Below are positions 25,259-32,124 of a stretch of 32,230 nucleotides of DNA, one piece after another. The notes below the pieces were generated by a model. The model searched no databases. It saw only the letters and a program-made list of their open reading frames with translations, and was not told the origin of the DNA. Source of the stretch: Peptacetobacter sp900539645 (GTDB lineage Bacteria > Bacillota > Clostridia > Peptostreptococcales > Peptostreptococcaceae); assembly GCF_047807365.1 (NCBI RefSeq), contig NZ_JBLOUI010000028.1, positions 1 through 32,230 of the forward strand, in the 5' to 3' direction. Both the position numbers and the translations under genes were made by a program. Position 1 is the first letter of the stretch. Every line of letters begins with the position of its first letter.

Positions 25259-25306
25259 AATGCCCAGTTGGAGCTTTTAAATGCCCAGTTGGGCTTTTTT
25301 GTTGAA
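25259..25306 (+). repeat. GCCCAGTTGG repeat element, copy 1 (acts as terminator)
   Basis: Two copies of GCCCAGTTGG are set so that the first pairs with the end of the second over 10 bp (two G-U pairs). A T run (25294-25300) and TTGAA follow. The second copy at 30058-30105 matches at 45 of 48 positions. It stops the upstream gene, and its TTGAAA may serve as the -35 box of the next promoter. Confidence 0.8.
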
Positions 25307-25330
25307 ATTGTATAAAAAAGATGGTATCTT
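25302..25330 (+). promoter_or_regulatory. Promoter candidate for the secreted-protein gene
   Basis: TTGAAA (25302-25307) and TATCTT (25325-25330) are 17 bp apart, beginning directly at the end of the repeat element. A palindrome ATACATGTAT follows at 25342-25351 in the presumed leader. Confidence 0.4.
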
Positions 25331-25388
25331 AAAAATGTAAAATACATGTATTATACAGAAATAAATTTATATTTTGGAGGTATAAAAA

Positions 25389-25856
25389 TTGAAAAAATTT
25401 AAATTTTTAAAAACGATTTCTCTAAGTATTTTATGTATAGGAGCATTAAACATTTCTAATATTTATGCAGAAAATAATTTCGAAGGACAAATCGAACCTA
25501 GAGTTACAACTTCATATAATTGGAGCATTGATGAAAATAAGACAAAATCAACAGCTTTTGTTAATAAAGGAGCAGATAATACTGCTACAAATGAAGTTTT
25601 GAGCTTAAAAGTTTTAAAATCAAATGGGGAAAGTTCAGAAGCGTCAGATAATACAAAAATGACTTTTAATTTAATGTCTTGGGTTGTTGATTCAAAAGAA
25701 AATATAGTAACACGTTCAGTAGGATATACAAAACCAGGTCAATATCATATGAAATATACAAAGACACCTTCAGGAAAGGTAAAAATGAGAATAAGAAATC
25801 CTATAGGAAGTATGAATGATGGAGTTGTTTCAACAACAGGCAAATTCCATTCATAA
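25389..25856 (+). CDS. Sec-secreted protein of unknown function, possible signal or bacteriocin
   Basis: A 155-residue precursor starting at TTG 25389, chosen because GGAGG lies 8 nt upstream. A lysine-rich start, a hydrophobic core (TISLSILCIGALNISNI) and the IYA/EN junction predict cleavage after Ala27, leaving about 128 residues. The mature part is hydrophilic and Thr/Ser/Asn-rich, probably beta-structured. It contains TTSYNWSIDENKTKS, a central MTFNLMSWVVDSKENIV and a C-terminal GKVKMRIRNPIG, and ends GKFHS. No cysteines remain after cleavage. I do not recognise the family; the Trp-containing beta pattern is loosely like lactococcin 972-type proteins but without their diagnostic motifs. 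The gene is followed by its own terminator, then by the permease and a signal peptidase, which suggests dedicated export and processing. Confidence 0.75.
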   Translation: MKKFKFLKTISLSILCIGALNISNIYAENNFEGQIEPRVTTSYNWSIDENKTKSTAFVNKGADNTATNEVLSLKVLKSNGESSEASDNTKMTFNLMSWVVDSKENIVTRSVGYTKPGQYHMKYTKTPSGKVKMRIRNPIGSMNDGVVSTTGKFHS

Positions 25857-25870
25857 TAAATTATAAAAAT

Positions 25871-25900
25871 AAAAGTCTTGTTTTACAAGACTTTTATTTT
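25871..25900 (+). terminator. Terminator between the secreted-protein gene and the permease gene
   Basis: A perfect 10-bp stem AAAAGTCTTG/CAAGACTTTT (25871-25880 with 25886-25895), loop TTTTA, T-rich tail. It lies directly before the permease ribosome binding site, so it may set a high secreted-protein to low permease ratio by partial readthrough. Confidence 0.8.
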
Positions 25901-25911
25901 TGGAGGTATAT

Positions 25912-27372
25912 ATGTTTAATTATTTAAAAGATATATTATTTTCTAAAAAATTTATAGCTGCAATATTATTATCTATAGTATGTTTATTTATAGGTATAAT
26001 AGAGTATATGGTAAATTGGGATTTTAAAGATATTGGTGTATCATATCTATTTAATGCTTCCTATAGTTTTGGTTTTTTCTCAATTTTAATATTTATAGCA
26101 CCGATTATATGTTCAATGCCATATTCATTATCTTATTTTGAAAATGATAAAAATAATAACGATATCTCTAAAAATAAGAAATTTATAATGAAATTATTTA
26201 TAAACTTTATATTAGGAGGATTAGTTTTATCTATAAGTATAATTATATACATTATAATCCTTATTTTACTTGTTGGAATAAATGGAAATGATATAAATTT
26301 AATAAATATAAATTATGTTTTAAGAGAAAATCAATATTTATATTTACTAAATGAAATATTTTTTTCTTTTATATTTGGTGCTACATTTGCTAATATAACA
26401 ATGTGCATATATACTATATTAAAGAATAAATATTTATCTATTTTAACATCTGTTTTTTTCAATATATTTACAGTTGCAGTATTGGATAAAATAAGTATTT
26501 ATTTAAATAGTCAAATTATTTATAGTTTTTGTATATATCCACAAATAGGGTATGCACCTAGAATAGTATATTTTATAGTTATTAACACTACTTTTATTTT
26601 TTTATCGCTTTATTATAATAATACAAATAACAATATTAATTATAAAAAAATATATAAATATTTTATATATTTTTCAGTGGGAATGTTAATATTTTTTAAA
26701 GTTAATAGATTTATTGATATATATGGATATAAAAATAATTTTCTAGAATTTTTAATAGAATTTTTCAATGATTTATATACGATTCCTTATTTTATATCCT
26801 TTTGTGTGTTAATGATGATTTATAAATTTTTTAGTGTTGAAAGTATTAAAGAATATAATATTAAAAATATATTATTGATAATTTTATATGAAATAATAGT
26901 TCTATATATATTTATATTTTTTATTTCCTTTATTTTATCAATTGGAAAGATGAATTTTAAATTTAATTGGAGTAATTCGTTTTTTAGTATAAATGAAAAT
27001 ATAAAATCAATTTATAAATTATATACTCCATTGATTATTTTGGTAATAAGTTTAATAAATTCATTTTGTTATTTATTTATTATTTCAGTAGTATGTATTA
27101 TAGTATTCAGAATTTCTTTAAGCGATATTTTTTCAGTTGTAGTAACAACTTTTTTAATAGTATTTAGCATAGCATCGTATATAGGTAGAATAGAGTTTTT
27201 AAAAAGGATATCGCCAGTTAATTATTCTCTTACAATTGTTCATAGTATTGAAAAATCAATTCCATCAATTATTTTTCTTTCAATTATTTATTGGGCAATT
27301 ATAATTTTAATTATTATGTGTGTGTATTCAAATTATAAATTAGATAAAGGGTGTGATAAAAATGAAAGATAA
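25912..27372 (+). CDS. Polytopic membrane protein, ABC-2-like double permease
   Basis: A 486-residue protein with about 12 membrane segments. The first half reads like an ABC-2-type transporter domain. After helix 1 (KFIAAILLSIVCLFIGII) there is a short outer loop, then FFSILIFIAPIICSMPYSL with a charged inner loop, and then three or four more helices. A second set begins near residue 245 (YFIYFSVGMLIFF) and ends with IIFLSIIYWAIIILIIMCVY, so it looks like two fused halves. No ABC ATPase gene is in the window, so the energy source is unclear. ATG 25912 follows GGAGG at 25902-25906; an in-frame TTG at 25900 overlaps that site. It overlaps the signal peptidase gene by 11 nt. Low GC with TTT/ATT codons. 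Function inferred from context: export of, or immunity to, the secreted protein. Confidence 0.65.
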   Translation: MFNYLKDILFSKKFIAAILLSIVCLFIGIIEYMVNWDFKDIGVSYLFNASYSFGFFSILIFIAPIICSMPYSLSYFENDKNNNDISKNKKFIMKLFINFILGGLVLSISIIIYIIILILLVGINGNDINLININYVLRENQYLYLLNEIFFSFIFGATFANITMCIYTILKNKYLSILTSVFFNIFTVAVLDKISIYLNSQIIYSFCIYPQIGYAPRIVYFIVINTTFIFLSLYYNNTNNNINYKKIYKYFIYFSVGMLIFFKVNRFIDIYGYKNNFLEFLIEFFNDLYTIPYFISFCVLMMIYKFFSVESIKEYNIKNILLIILYEIIVLYIFIFFISFILSIGKMNFKFNWSNSFFSINENIKSIYKLYTPLIILVISLINSFCYLFIISVVCIIVFRISLSDIFSVVVTTFLIVFSIASYIGRIEFLKRISPVNYSLTIVHSIEKSIPSIIFLSIIYWAIIILIIMCVYSNYKLDKGCDKNER

Positions 27373-27883
27373 AATTAAAGAATGGATAAAAATAATTGTA
27401 ACAGCTATAGTTATTGCTGGAGCAGTATCTATATTTGTGCAGCCTGTTTTAGTTGATGGTAGCTCTATGTTTCCAACGCTTAAAGATAAGGATTATCTAA
27501 TAGTAAATAAGCTTATGTATAAGTTAGATGAACCTGAAAGAGAAGATATTATAGTAGCGAAATCAAAATTATTGGATGAGAATAATAAAAATAAAAAAAT
27601 AGTTAAAAGAATAATAGGATTGCCTAATGATCATATAGTTATAGAAGATGGATATGTATATGTTAATGATAAGAAATTAGATGAAAAATATTTAGATGAT
27701 TCTTATACAATAGGAAATATAGATATTATTGTACCTAACGATGAGATATTTGTTTTAGGTGATAATAGATCTAACAGCAGAGATAGTAGAGATAGTTCAA
27801 TTGGAACAATAAAGATATCGGATATAATAGGGAAAGTTGTTATTAGAATATTGCCTATTAATAAAGTAACTGTATTTGATTAG
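27362..27883 (+). CDS. Type I signal peptidase
   Basis: A 173-residue single-helix signal peptidase I of the bacterial (Ser/Lys) type. One N-terminal membrane segment (about 9-27) precedes DGSSMFPTL, where Ser35 is the nucleophile. The general base is Lys82 in VKRIIGLPND, an unusual form of the common RIIGLPGD. The C-terminal VLGDNRSNSRDSRDSS is the family's box E. All catalytic residues are present. ATG 27362 is preferred to an in-frame GTG at 27353 by its spacing to AAAGGG. The start overlaps the permease gene by 11 nt, so the two are co-translated. A housekeeping copy is probably elsewhere; this one likely serves the secreted protein of the island. The island placement is evidence, the pairing inference. 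Confidence 0.93.
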   Translation: MKDKIKEWIKIIVTAIVIAGAVSIFVQPVLVDGSSMFPTLKDKDYLIVNKLMYKLDEPEREDIIVAKSKLLDENNKNKKIVKRIIGLPNDHIVIEDGYVYVNDKKLDEKYLDDSYTIGNIDIIVPNDEIFVLGDNRSNSRDSRDSSIGTIKISDIIGKVVIRILPINKVTVFD

Positions 27884-27903
27884 AGTGTATCATATAAATA
27901 GAT

Positions 27904-27963
27904 ACAAATTATTACAAAATAGCAAAATATATTGATAAATTAAACTTTCATTAGTAATATAAT
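27904..27963 (+). promoter_or_regulatory. Conserved upstream block of the first LytTR regulator
   Basis: Sixty nucleotides ending in GTAATATAAT match 30703-30762 at 45 positions without a gap. The first 20 nt contain two ACAAA words exactly 10 bp apart (27904-27908, 27914-27918) and the end is a perfect TATAAT. It is a likely promoter plus regulator-binding site, perhaps for the LytTR proteins themselves. Confidence 0.6.
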
Positions 27964-27977
27964 GTTACAAAATAAAT

Positions 27978-28019
27978 AGGACTGATATATTAACTTTAGT
28001 TATATATAGTCCTTTTTTT
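27978..28019 (+). terminator. Terminator between the conserved block and the first LytTR regulator
   Basis: AGGACT/AGTCCT arms (27978-27983 with 28008-28013) extended by a paired AT-rich segment, then seven Ts. It may end the signal peptidase transcript, but it lies downstream of the conserved TATAAT and only 15 nt before the regulator's ATG. Confidence 0.8.
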
Positions 28020-28033
28020 ATGGGGGAAATGGA

Positions 28034-28750
28034 ATGTTTAAGATTGTTATTTGTGATGATGAATTATTACAAAGAGAAGAATTAAAAGAATATATTTATA
28101 AAGTGTTTGAAGAGGTTGAAGAAGAATTAGAACTTTTAATATTCAAATCTGCGGAAGAGGTTTTGAAAGAAAAAGAGGTATTAAAGGATACAGATATATT
28201 CATTTTAGATATTAAAATGTATGAAGTGTCAGGGATGGATTTGGCAAAGATTATAAGAAAAGAAAATGAGATTTCAGAAATAATATTTGTGACTTCTTTA
28301 GTTGCTTATGTTCAAGAGGGGTATACAGTTAGAGCATATAGATATTTACTAAAACCGATAAACTACGAAGAATTAAAAACTAATTTGTTAAGTTGTATAA
28401 ATGATATAAATAAAAAGAAATATAACTTTATGATGATAGAAAATAAAGGGATAGTACATAAAGTACCTATAAATGAAATAATGTATATAGAAGTTGCAAA
28501 AAAAGAACTTACAATATATGCAAAAGAAAATAGCTACAAAACTAAAAGTAGCATGGATAAAATAGAAAAAGAATTAGAGAAATTAGATTTCTACAGATGT
28601 CATAAGAGCTATTTGGTAAATATGAAGTATATAGAAACAATAGATAAAAATGAAATAATAATAAATGGCAACAAAATTCCTGTTAGTAAGCATAGAATAT
28701 CTGATTTTAAGAAAAAATTTACATTATTATTAGGTGATATAATATGTTAA
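28034..28750 (+). CDS. LytTR-family response regulator (copy 1)
   Basis: A 238-residue AgrA/ComE-type regulator. The receiver domain (1 to about 120) has the acidic pair CDDE (8-10) and phospho-acceptor Asp59 in FILDIKM. Thr/Ser and Lys follow in the VTSLVAYVQEG and LLKPINYEE segments. The LytTR DNA-binding domain (about 140-236) shows VPINEIMYIEVAKKELTI, then FYRCHKSYLVNMKYIE and IPVSKHRISDFKKKF. Such regulators bind direct repeats and control quorum, bacteriocin or virulence genes. Its stop codon lies inside the kinase start: ATGTTAA gives a 7-nt overlap. Synteny and sequence show close paralogy with 30869-31582. Upstream are the conserved 60-nt block and a terminator. Confidence 0.95.
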   Translation: MFKIVICDDELLQREELKEYIYKVFEEVEEELELLIFKSAEEVLKEKEVLKDTDIFILDIKMYEVSGMDLAKIIRKENEISEIIFVTSLVAYVQEGYTVRAYRYLLKPINYEELKTNLLSCINDINKKKYNFMMIENKGIVHKVPINEIMYIEVAKKELTIYAKENSYKTKSSMDKIEKELEKLDFYRCHKSYLVNMKYIETIDKNEIIINGNKIPVSKHRISDFKKKFTLLLGDIIC

Positions 28751-30078
28751 AAGTGAGTTTATTTTTAAGAATTATAAAAATTATTTCAACAGGAATAGAA
28801 TTTATAGTATTAAAAGTATTATTAGATGAAATAAGTGAGAGAAAAAGTAAAAAAATAGAATTAGTTATTAGCTTTTTCTTGGCTTTTTTAACAGTTTTGA
28901 TTTTAAGCTATGTAAGGATAAATATTAATATCAAACTGATTTTAGGTGGATTAATAATATGCTTGGTGTATTTCTATAATTATAATGAGAATAAAATAAA
29001 AATTTTATTTATCAGCTTGTTGTATTCATTATTATTAATAGGATTTGATATTATTGGAGTAAGCTTGGTTGCTTATTTGAATAATATCAAAGATATGAGA
29101 ATGGTAATAAATAATAATTTTTATCTTGTGGAAATTGTTATAATATCAAAAGTGCTACTAACTATGTCAGTACCTATTTTGAGAGTTATTAAACTAGATT
29201 TACCTTTGCTTAAAAAAGATTATATTTACTTAATAACTCCTATATTTGCAAATATTATGAGTATTATTGTAATATTTGGACATGTATTAAAAGATCAAAA
29301 TACAGATAGTTTAGACCATATATTGATATTATGCGTATCTCTAGTGCTATTGTTTTCCAATATATCATTAATCAGGATGATATCTCGCATTATGAAAGAT
29401 AACGAGATTAAAGCAGAGAATAGATTAATAAAAGAAAAGATGGATATGCAATATAAACATTATCTAAGCCTACAAGAATCACAAGAAACTATTAAAAAAA
29501 TCCATCACGATATTAATAATCATATGATATGTATAAATAAGATGTACGGAAATAATAGTGCAGCGAGTGAGTATATTGAAGATATTAGTAGTCAAATATA
29601 TTCTTGTAATTACAATTTTGATAGTAAAAATATGGTTTTAGATATAATCTTAACCGAGAAGAAATATATTTGTGATAAGAATAAGATAGATTTTTTAGTA
29701 GATATAAACTTTGATAAATGTAATTTTATGGATATGGTAGATGTTTGTAGTATTTTTTCTAATATTTTAGATAATGCTATTGAAGCGTGTAACAAAATTA
29801 AAAGCGAAGATAAAGATAAGAAAATTACATTAAAAGGAACTATTGTAAATGACTTTTTTGTTGTAAAGTGCATCAATACAAAAGAGAACGATGTTCTATT
29901 ATCTGGAGATAAGATAATGACAGATAAGAAAGATAAGGATTTGCATGGAATAGGAATAAATAGTGTAAAGAGTTCAGTAAAAAAATATGATGGAAATGTA
30001 GAGTTTAAGTTTGAAGAAGATAAATTTATAGTAGTTATATGTATACCGATTAGAAAGAATGCCCAGTTGGAGCTATAA
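28744..30078 (+). CDS. GHKL sensor histidine kinase (copy 1)
   Basis: A 444-residue AgrC/ComD-type kinase. About six membrane helices fill residues 1-215 with no large outer domain, fitting sensing of a peptide in or at the membrane. A coiled linker follows. The dimerisation segment IKKIHHDINNHMICIN places the phospho-accepting His at 255. The GHKL ATPase has its N box at SNILDNAIEACN and its G box at DLHGIGINSVKSSV. The last codons (encoding NAQLEL and the stop) lie inside copy 2 of the GCCCAGTTGG repeat. Thus the repeat supplies the C terminus, and the ancestral end was probably near the IPIRK residues. It overlaps the regulator gene by 7 nt. Its ligand is unknown; the secreted protein or a fragment of it is a candidate by position. 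Confidence 0.93.
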   Translation: MLKVSLFLRIIKIISTGIEFIVLKVLLDEISERKSKKIELVISFFLAFLTVLILSYVRININIKLILGGLIICLVYFYNYNENKIKILFISLLYSLLLIGFDIIGVSLVAYLNNIKDMRMVINNNFYLVEIVIISKVLLTMSVPILRVIKLDLPLLKKDYIYLITPIFANIMSIIVIFGHVLKDQNTDSLDHILILCVSLVLLFSNISLIRMISRIMKDNEIKAENRLIKEKMDMQYKHYLSLQESQETIKKIHHDINNHMICINKMYGNNSAASEYIEDISSQIYSCNYNFDSKNMVLDIILTEKKYICDKNKIDFLVDINFDKCNFMDMVDVCSIFSNILDNAIEACNKIKSEDKDKKITLKGTIVNDFFVVKCINTKENDVLLSGDKIMTDKKDKDLHGIGINSVKSSVKKYDGNVEFKFEEDKFIVVICIPIRKNAQLEL

Positions 30079-30105
30079 AATGCCCAGTTGGGCATTTTTG
30101 TTGAA
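30058..30105 (+). repeat. GCCCAGTTGG repeat element, copy 2 (overlaps the kinase 3' end)
   Basis: Identical to the copy at 25259-25306 in 45 of 48 positions, including the T run and the TTGAA after it. The first 21 nt are translated as the kinase C terminus and stop. The hairpin should terminate the regulator-kinase transcript. Confidence 0.85.
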
Positions 30106-30190
30106 TTTATATTAATAAATATGTTATTTTGTGAATAGAAAAATAAGGAGGATAACTTATTATTAAAAAGATAAAAAGAAAGAGAGGATT

Positions 30191-30604
30191 ATGAATAAAC
30201 TTTTGATTAAAATAATAACGGTTATATCTTTTAGTACTATAATACTAACAGGATGTGCAGGTACTACAGACTATACAGCCAATCTAAATAATGATTATTA
30301 TATAGCAAAAACTTCTGCACATAATGCTAAGATATACAAAGTTGAGGATAAAGATGAGAGTGGAAAAGCTCCAAGCATTCCTGTCTATCATGGAAATGAT
30401 GAAGAATTTGAAAAAGAATCTGTAATTAAAGTAGGACAAGATAATAGATATATAATAGCTGAAACTAATAAAGATAAATATTATATATTAGATACAAAAG
30501 AAGAATGCGTATTAGAATTTTCTTCAAAAGAAGAATTTGAAGAAAAGAAAAATGAGCTAAAAATACCAAATATACCGTTAGAAGATTTAGAAGAATATAA
30601 ATAA
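30191..30604 (+). CDS. Small lipoprotein, unrecognised
   Basis: A 137-residue lipoprotein precursor. The signal sequence ends in the lipobox LTGC, with Cys22 as the lipidation site, and the protein should sit on the outer face of the membrane. The mature part is acidic and polar, with no motif I recognise; EESVIKVG-like and KYYILDTKEECVLEF segments suggest a small beta domain, and the end is rich in Glu. GAGAGG precedes the ATG. A stronger site, AAGGAGG, lies about 40 nt further up, before a short frame with a non-standard ATT start that would overlap this ATG. The gene lies between two regulator-kinase pairs and has its own terminator. An immunity or signal-binding role is possible by position only. 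Confidence 0.72.
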   Translation: MNKLLIKIITVISFSTIILTGCAGTTDYTANLNNDYYIAKTSAHNAKIYKVEDKDESGKAPSIPVYHGNDEEFEKESVIKVGQDNRYIIAETNKDKYYILDTKEECVLEFSSKEEFEEKKNELKIPNIPLEDLEEYK

Positions 30605-30629
30605 AAATTGATAATAAAGACTTATTATA

Positions 30630-30683
30630 AAATACTGTCATAAAAATATCTTAATAAAAGATAAACTATGGCAGTATTTTTTG
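30630..30683 (+). terminator. Terminator after the lipoprotein gene
   Basis: A 12-bp stem with one G-U pair (30630-30641 with 30668-30679), an AT-rich top, and T run. Confidence 0.8.
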
Positions 30684-30702
30684 TTTGCTAATTTTTAAAT
30701 GC

Positions 30703-30762
30703 ACAAATCATTACAAAAAAACTAGATATGTTGAATCGTTAGAAATTAAATAGTAATATAAT
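30703..30762 (+). promoter_or_regulatory. Conserved upstream block of the second LytTR regulator
   Basis: The counterpart of 27904-27963, of equal length and 75 percent identical, with the last ten bases (GTAATATAAT) unchanged. ACAAA words recur 10 bp apart at 30703-30707 and 30713-30717. No strong terminator separates this copy from its regulator gene, unlike copy 1. Confidence 0.6.
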
Positions 30763-30868
30763 ATTATGAAGTAATTAATATAATAAATTTTTAGTTAATC
30801 AGAAATAATTAAAGAAAACTTAAATTAATAGTTATAAATTTTTTATAAAATATTTAGAGGGGGAGGAA

Positions 30869-31582
30869 ATGTTTAGAGTCGTTATCTGTGAGGATGAAAT
30901 ATCGCAAAGAGAAAAATTGAAAGAATATATTCATAAAATATTCGATGAAAATAAAGAAGAATTAGAGATAATAGAGTTTGAATCAGCAGAGGAATTATTA
31001 TCAAGTGGGATTATATTAAAAGAAGTTGATATTTTTCTATTAGATATAAAAATGAATGGATTATCTGGTATGGATTTAGCAAAAATGATAAGAAAAGAAG
31101 ATGATAGATCAGAAATAATATTTGTAACATCTTTAGTCGAGTATATTCAAGATGGATATACAGTTAGAGCTTATAGATACTTACTAAAACCTATAGAATA
31201 TGAAGAGCTTAGAAAACATTTGTTAAATTGTATATCAGATATAAAAAGGAAAAAGGGGAATTTCATAATAGAAAATAGAGATGGAATAAGAAAAATTCCA
31301 ATAGAAGAAATAATGTATATAGAAGTGAGAAAAAAAGAATTAACAATACATACAGTAGATTCTACATATTATACACAGGGAAGCCTAGATAAGATAGAGC
31401 AAGACTTTGAAAAGTACAACTTCTATAGATGTCATAAGAGCTATTTAATAAATATGGAGTATATAGAGAGTATAACTAAAAATAGTGTATTTATTGGGAA
31501 AGAGGAAATATATGTAAGCAGGCACAGAATGAATGAGCTTAAAACAAAGTTTACATATATGTTGGGAGATATATTATGTTAA
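30869..31582 (+). CDS. LytTR-family response regulator (copy 2)
   Basis: A 237-residue paralogue of the regulator at 28034. The receiver keeps CEDE (7-10) and phospho-acceptor Asp59 in FLLDIKM. The AYRYLLKPIEYEEL segment holds the conserved Lys. The LytTR domain has IPIEEIMYIEVRKKELTI and FYRCHKSYLINMEYIE, nearly the same as copy 1 in the DNA-contacting region, so both may bind the same sites. GGGGGAGG (30859-30866) is a very strong ribosome binding site. The stop overlaps the next kinase start by 7 nt, exactly as in copy 1. Because that kinase is truncated, this regulator may now be an orphan or depend on the copy 1 kinase. Confidence 0.95.
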   Translation: MFRVVICEDEISQREKLKEYIHKIFDENKEELEIIEFESAEELLSSGIILKEVDIFLLDIKMNGLSGMDLAKMIRKEDDRSEIIFVTSLVEYIQDGYTVRAYRYLLKPIEYEELRKHLLNCISDIKRKKGNFIIENRDGIRKIPIEEIMYIEVRKKELTIHTVDSTYYTQGSLDKIEQDFEKYNFYRCHKSYLINMEYIESITKNSVFIGKEEIYVSRHRMNELKTKFTYMLGDILC

Positions 31583-32124
31583 GTGTGTTTTGGAATGTGG
31601 TAACAGTTTTATCTACTGCTATAGAATGGATAGTGTTGAAGTTAGTATTGGATGAAATAAGTAATCAAAAGGTAAATAAGATTAAAATAAATACAAGTTT
31701 TATAATAGCAGCACTTATAATAATAGTTTTGACTATTATCGATTTTGAGATGAACTTAAAATTATTAATAGGAATTGTTATTTCATATATTGTATATGTA
31801 TATAATTATGATGTAAGTGGGAAAAAAGCGTTGTTTGTAATTTTAATCTACTATTTACTTTTAATGGGATTTGATATTATAGGAATTAGTTTAGTTGGAT
31901 TTTTGAACAATACAAAAGATATGGGAAGTATAATAGGCAATAATATTTATGGTTTGGAGCTTATTATATTGTCAAAGTTTATGTTGACACTTATAGTTCC
32001 GATAATCAAAATTTTTAAGATAGATTTATCAAATCTAAAAAAAGATTATCTGGATTTGGTGGTACCGATAAGTACAAATATTATAAGTATTGTTGTTATC
32101 TTTGGATATATTTTAATGGCTTGA
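31576..32124 (+). pseudogene. GHKL histidine kinase (copy 2), cut off by an insertion sequence
   Basis: The 182 residues match the membrane part of the kinase at 28744: IEWIVLKLVLDEISNQK, a DLSNLKKDYLDLVVP segment and SIVVIFGYIL parallel its sequence. Similarity ends right after FGYIL; the reading frame closes with Met-Ala and TGA in DNA that looks like the left end of an insertion sequence. The whole catalytic half (His, N box, G box) is missing here and would lie, if at all, beyond the element to the right. The fragment could still be made as a five- or six-helix membrane protein but cannot signal as a kinase. Confidence 0.85.

Noticed and set aside
25259..25306. CRISPR-like direct repeat
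   Set aside because: Only two short copies in tandem with a fixed 8-nt spacer, and the unit itself is repeated elsewhere with the same spacer; it behaves as a terminator hairpin.
25389..25856. Lactococcin 972-family bacteriocin
   Set aside because: Overall secreted, Trp-containing beta pattern is suggestive, but I cannot see the family's diagnostic sequence and no ABC ATPase accompanies it.
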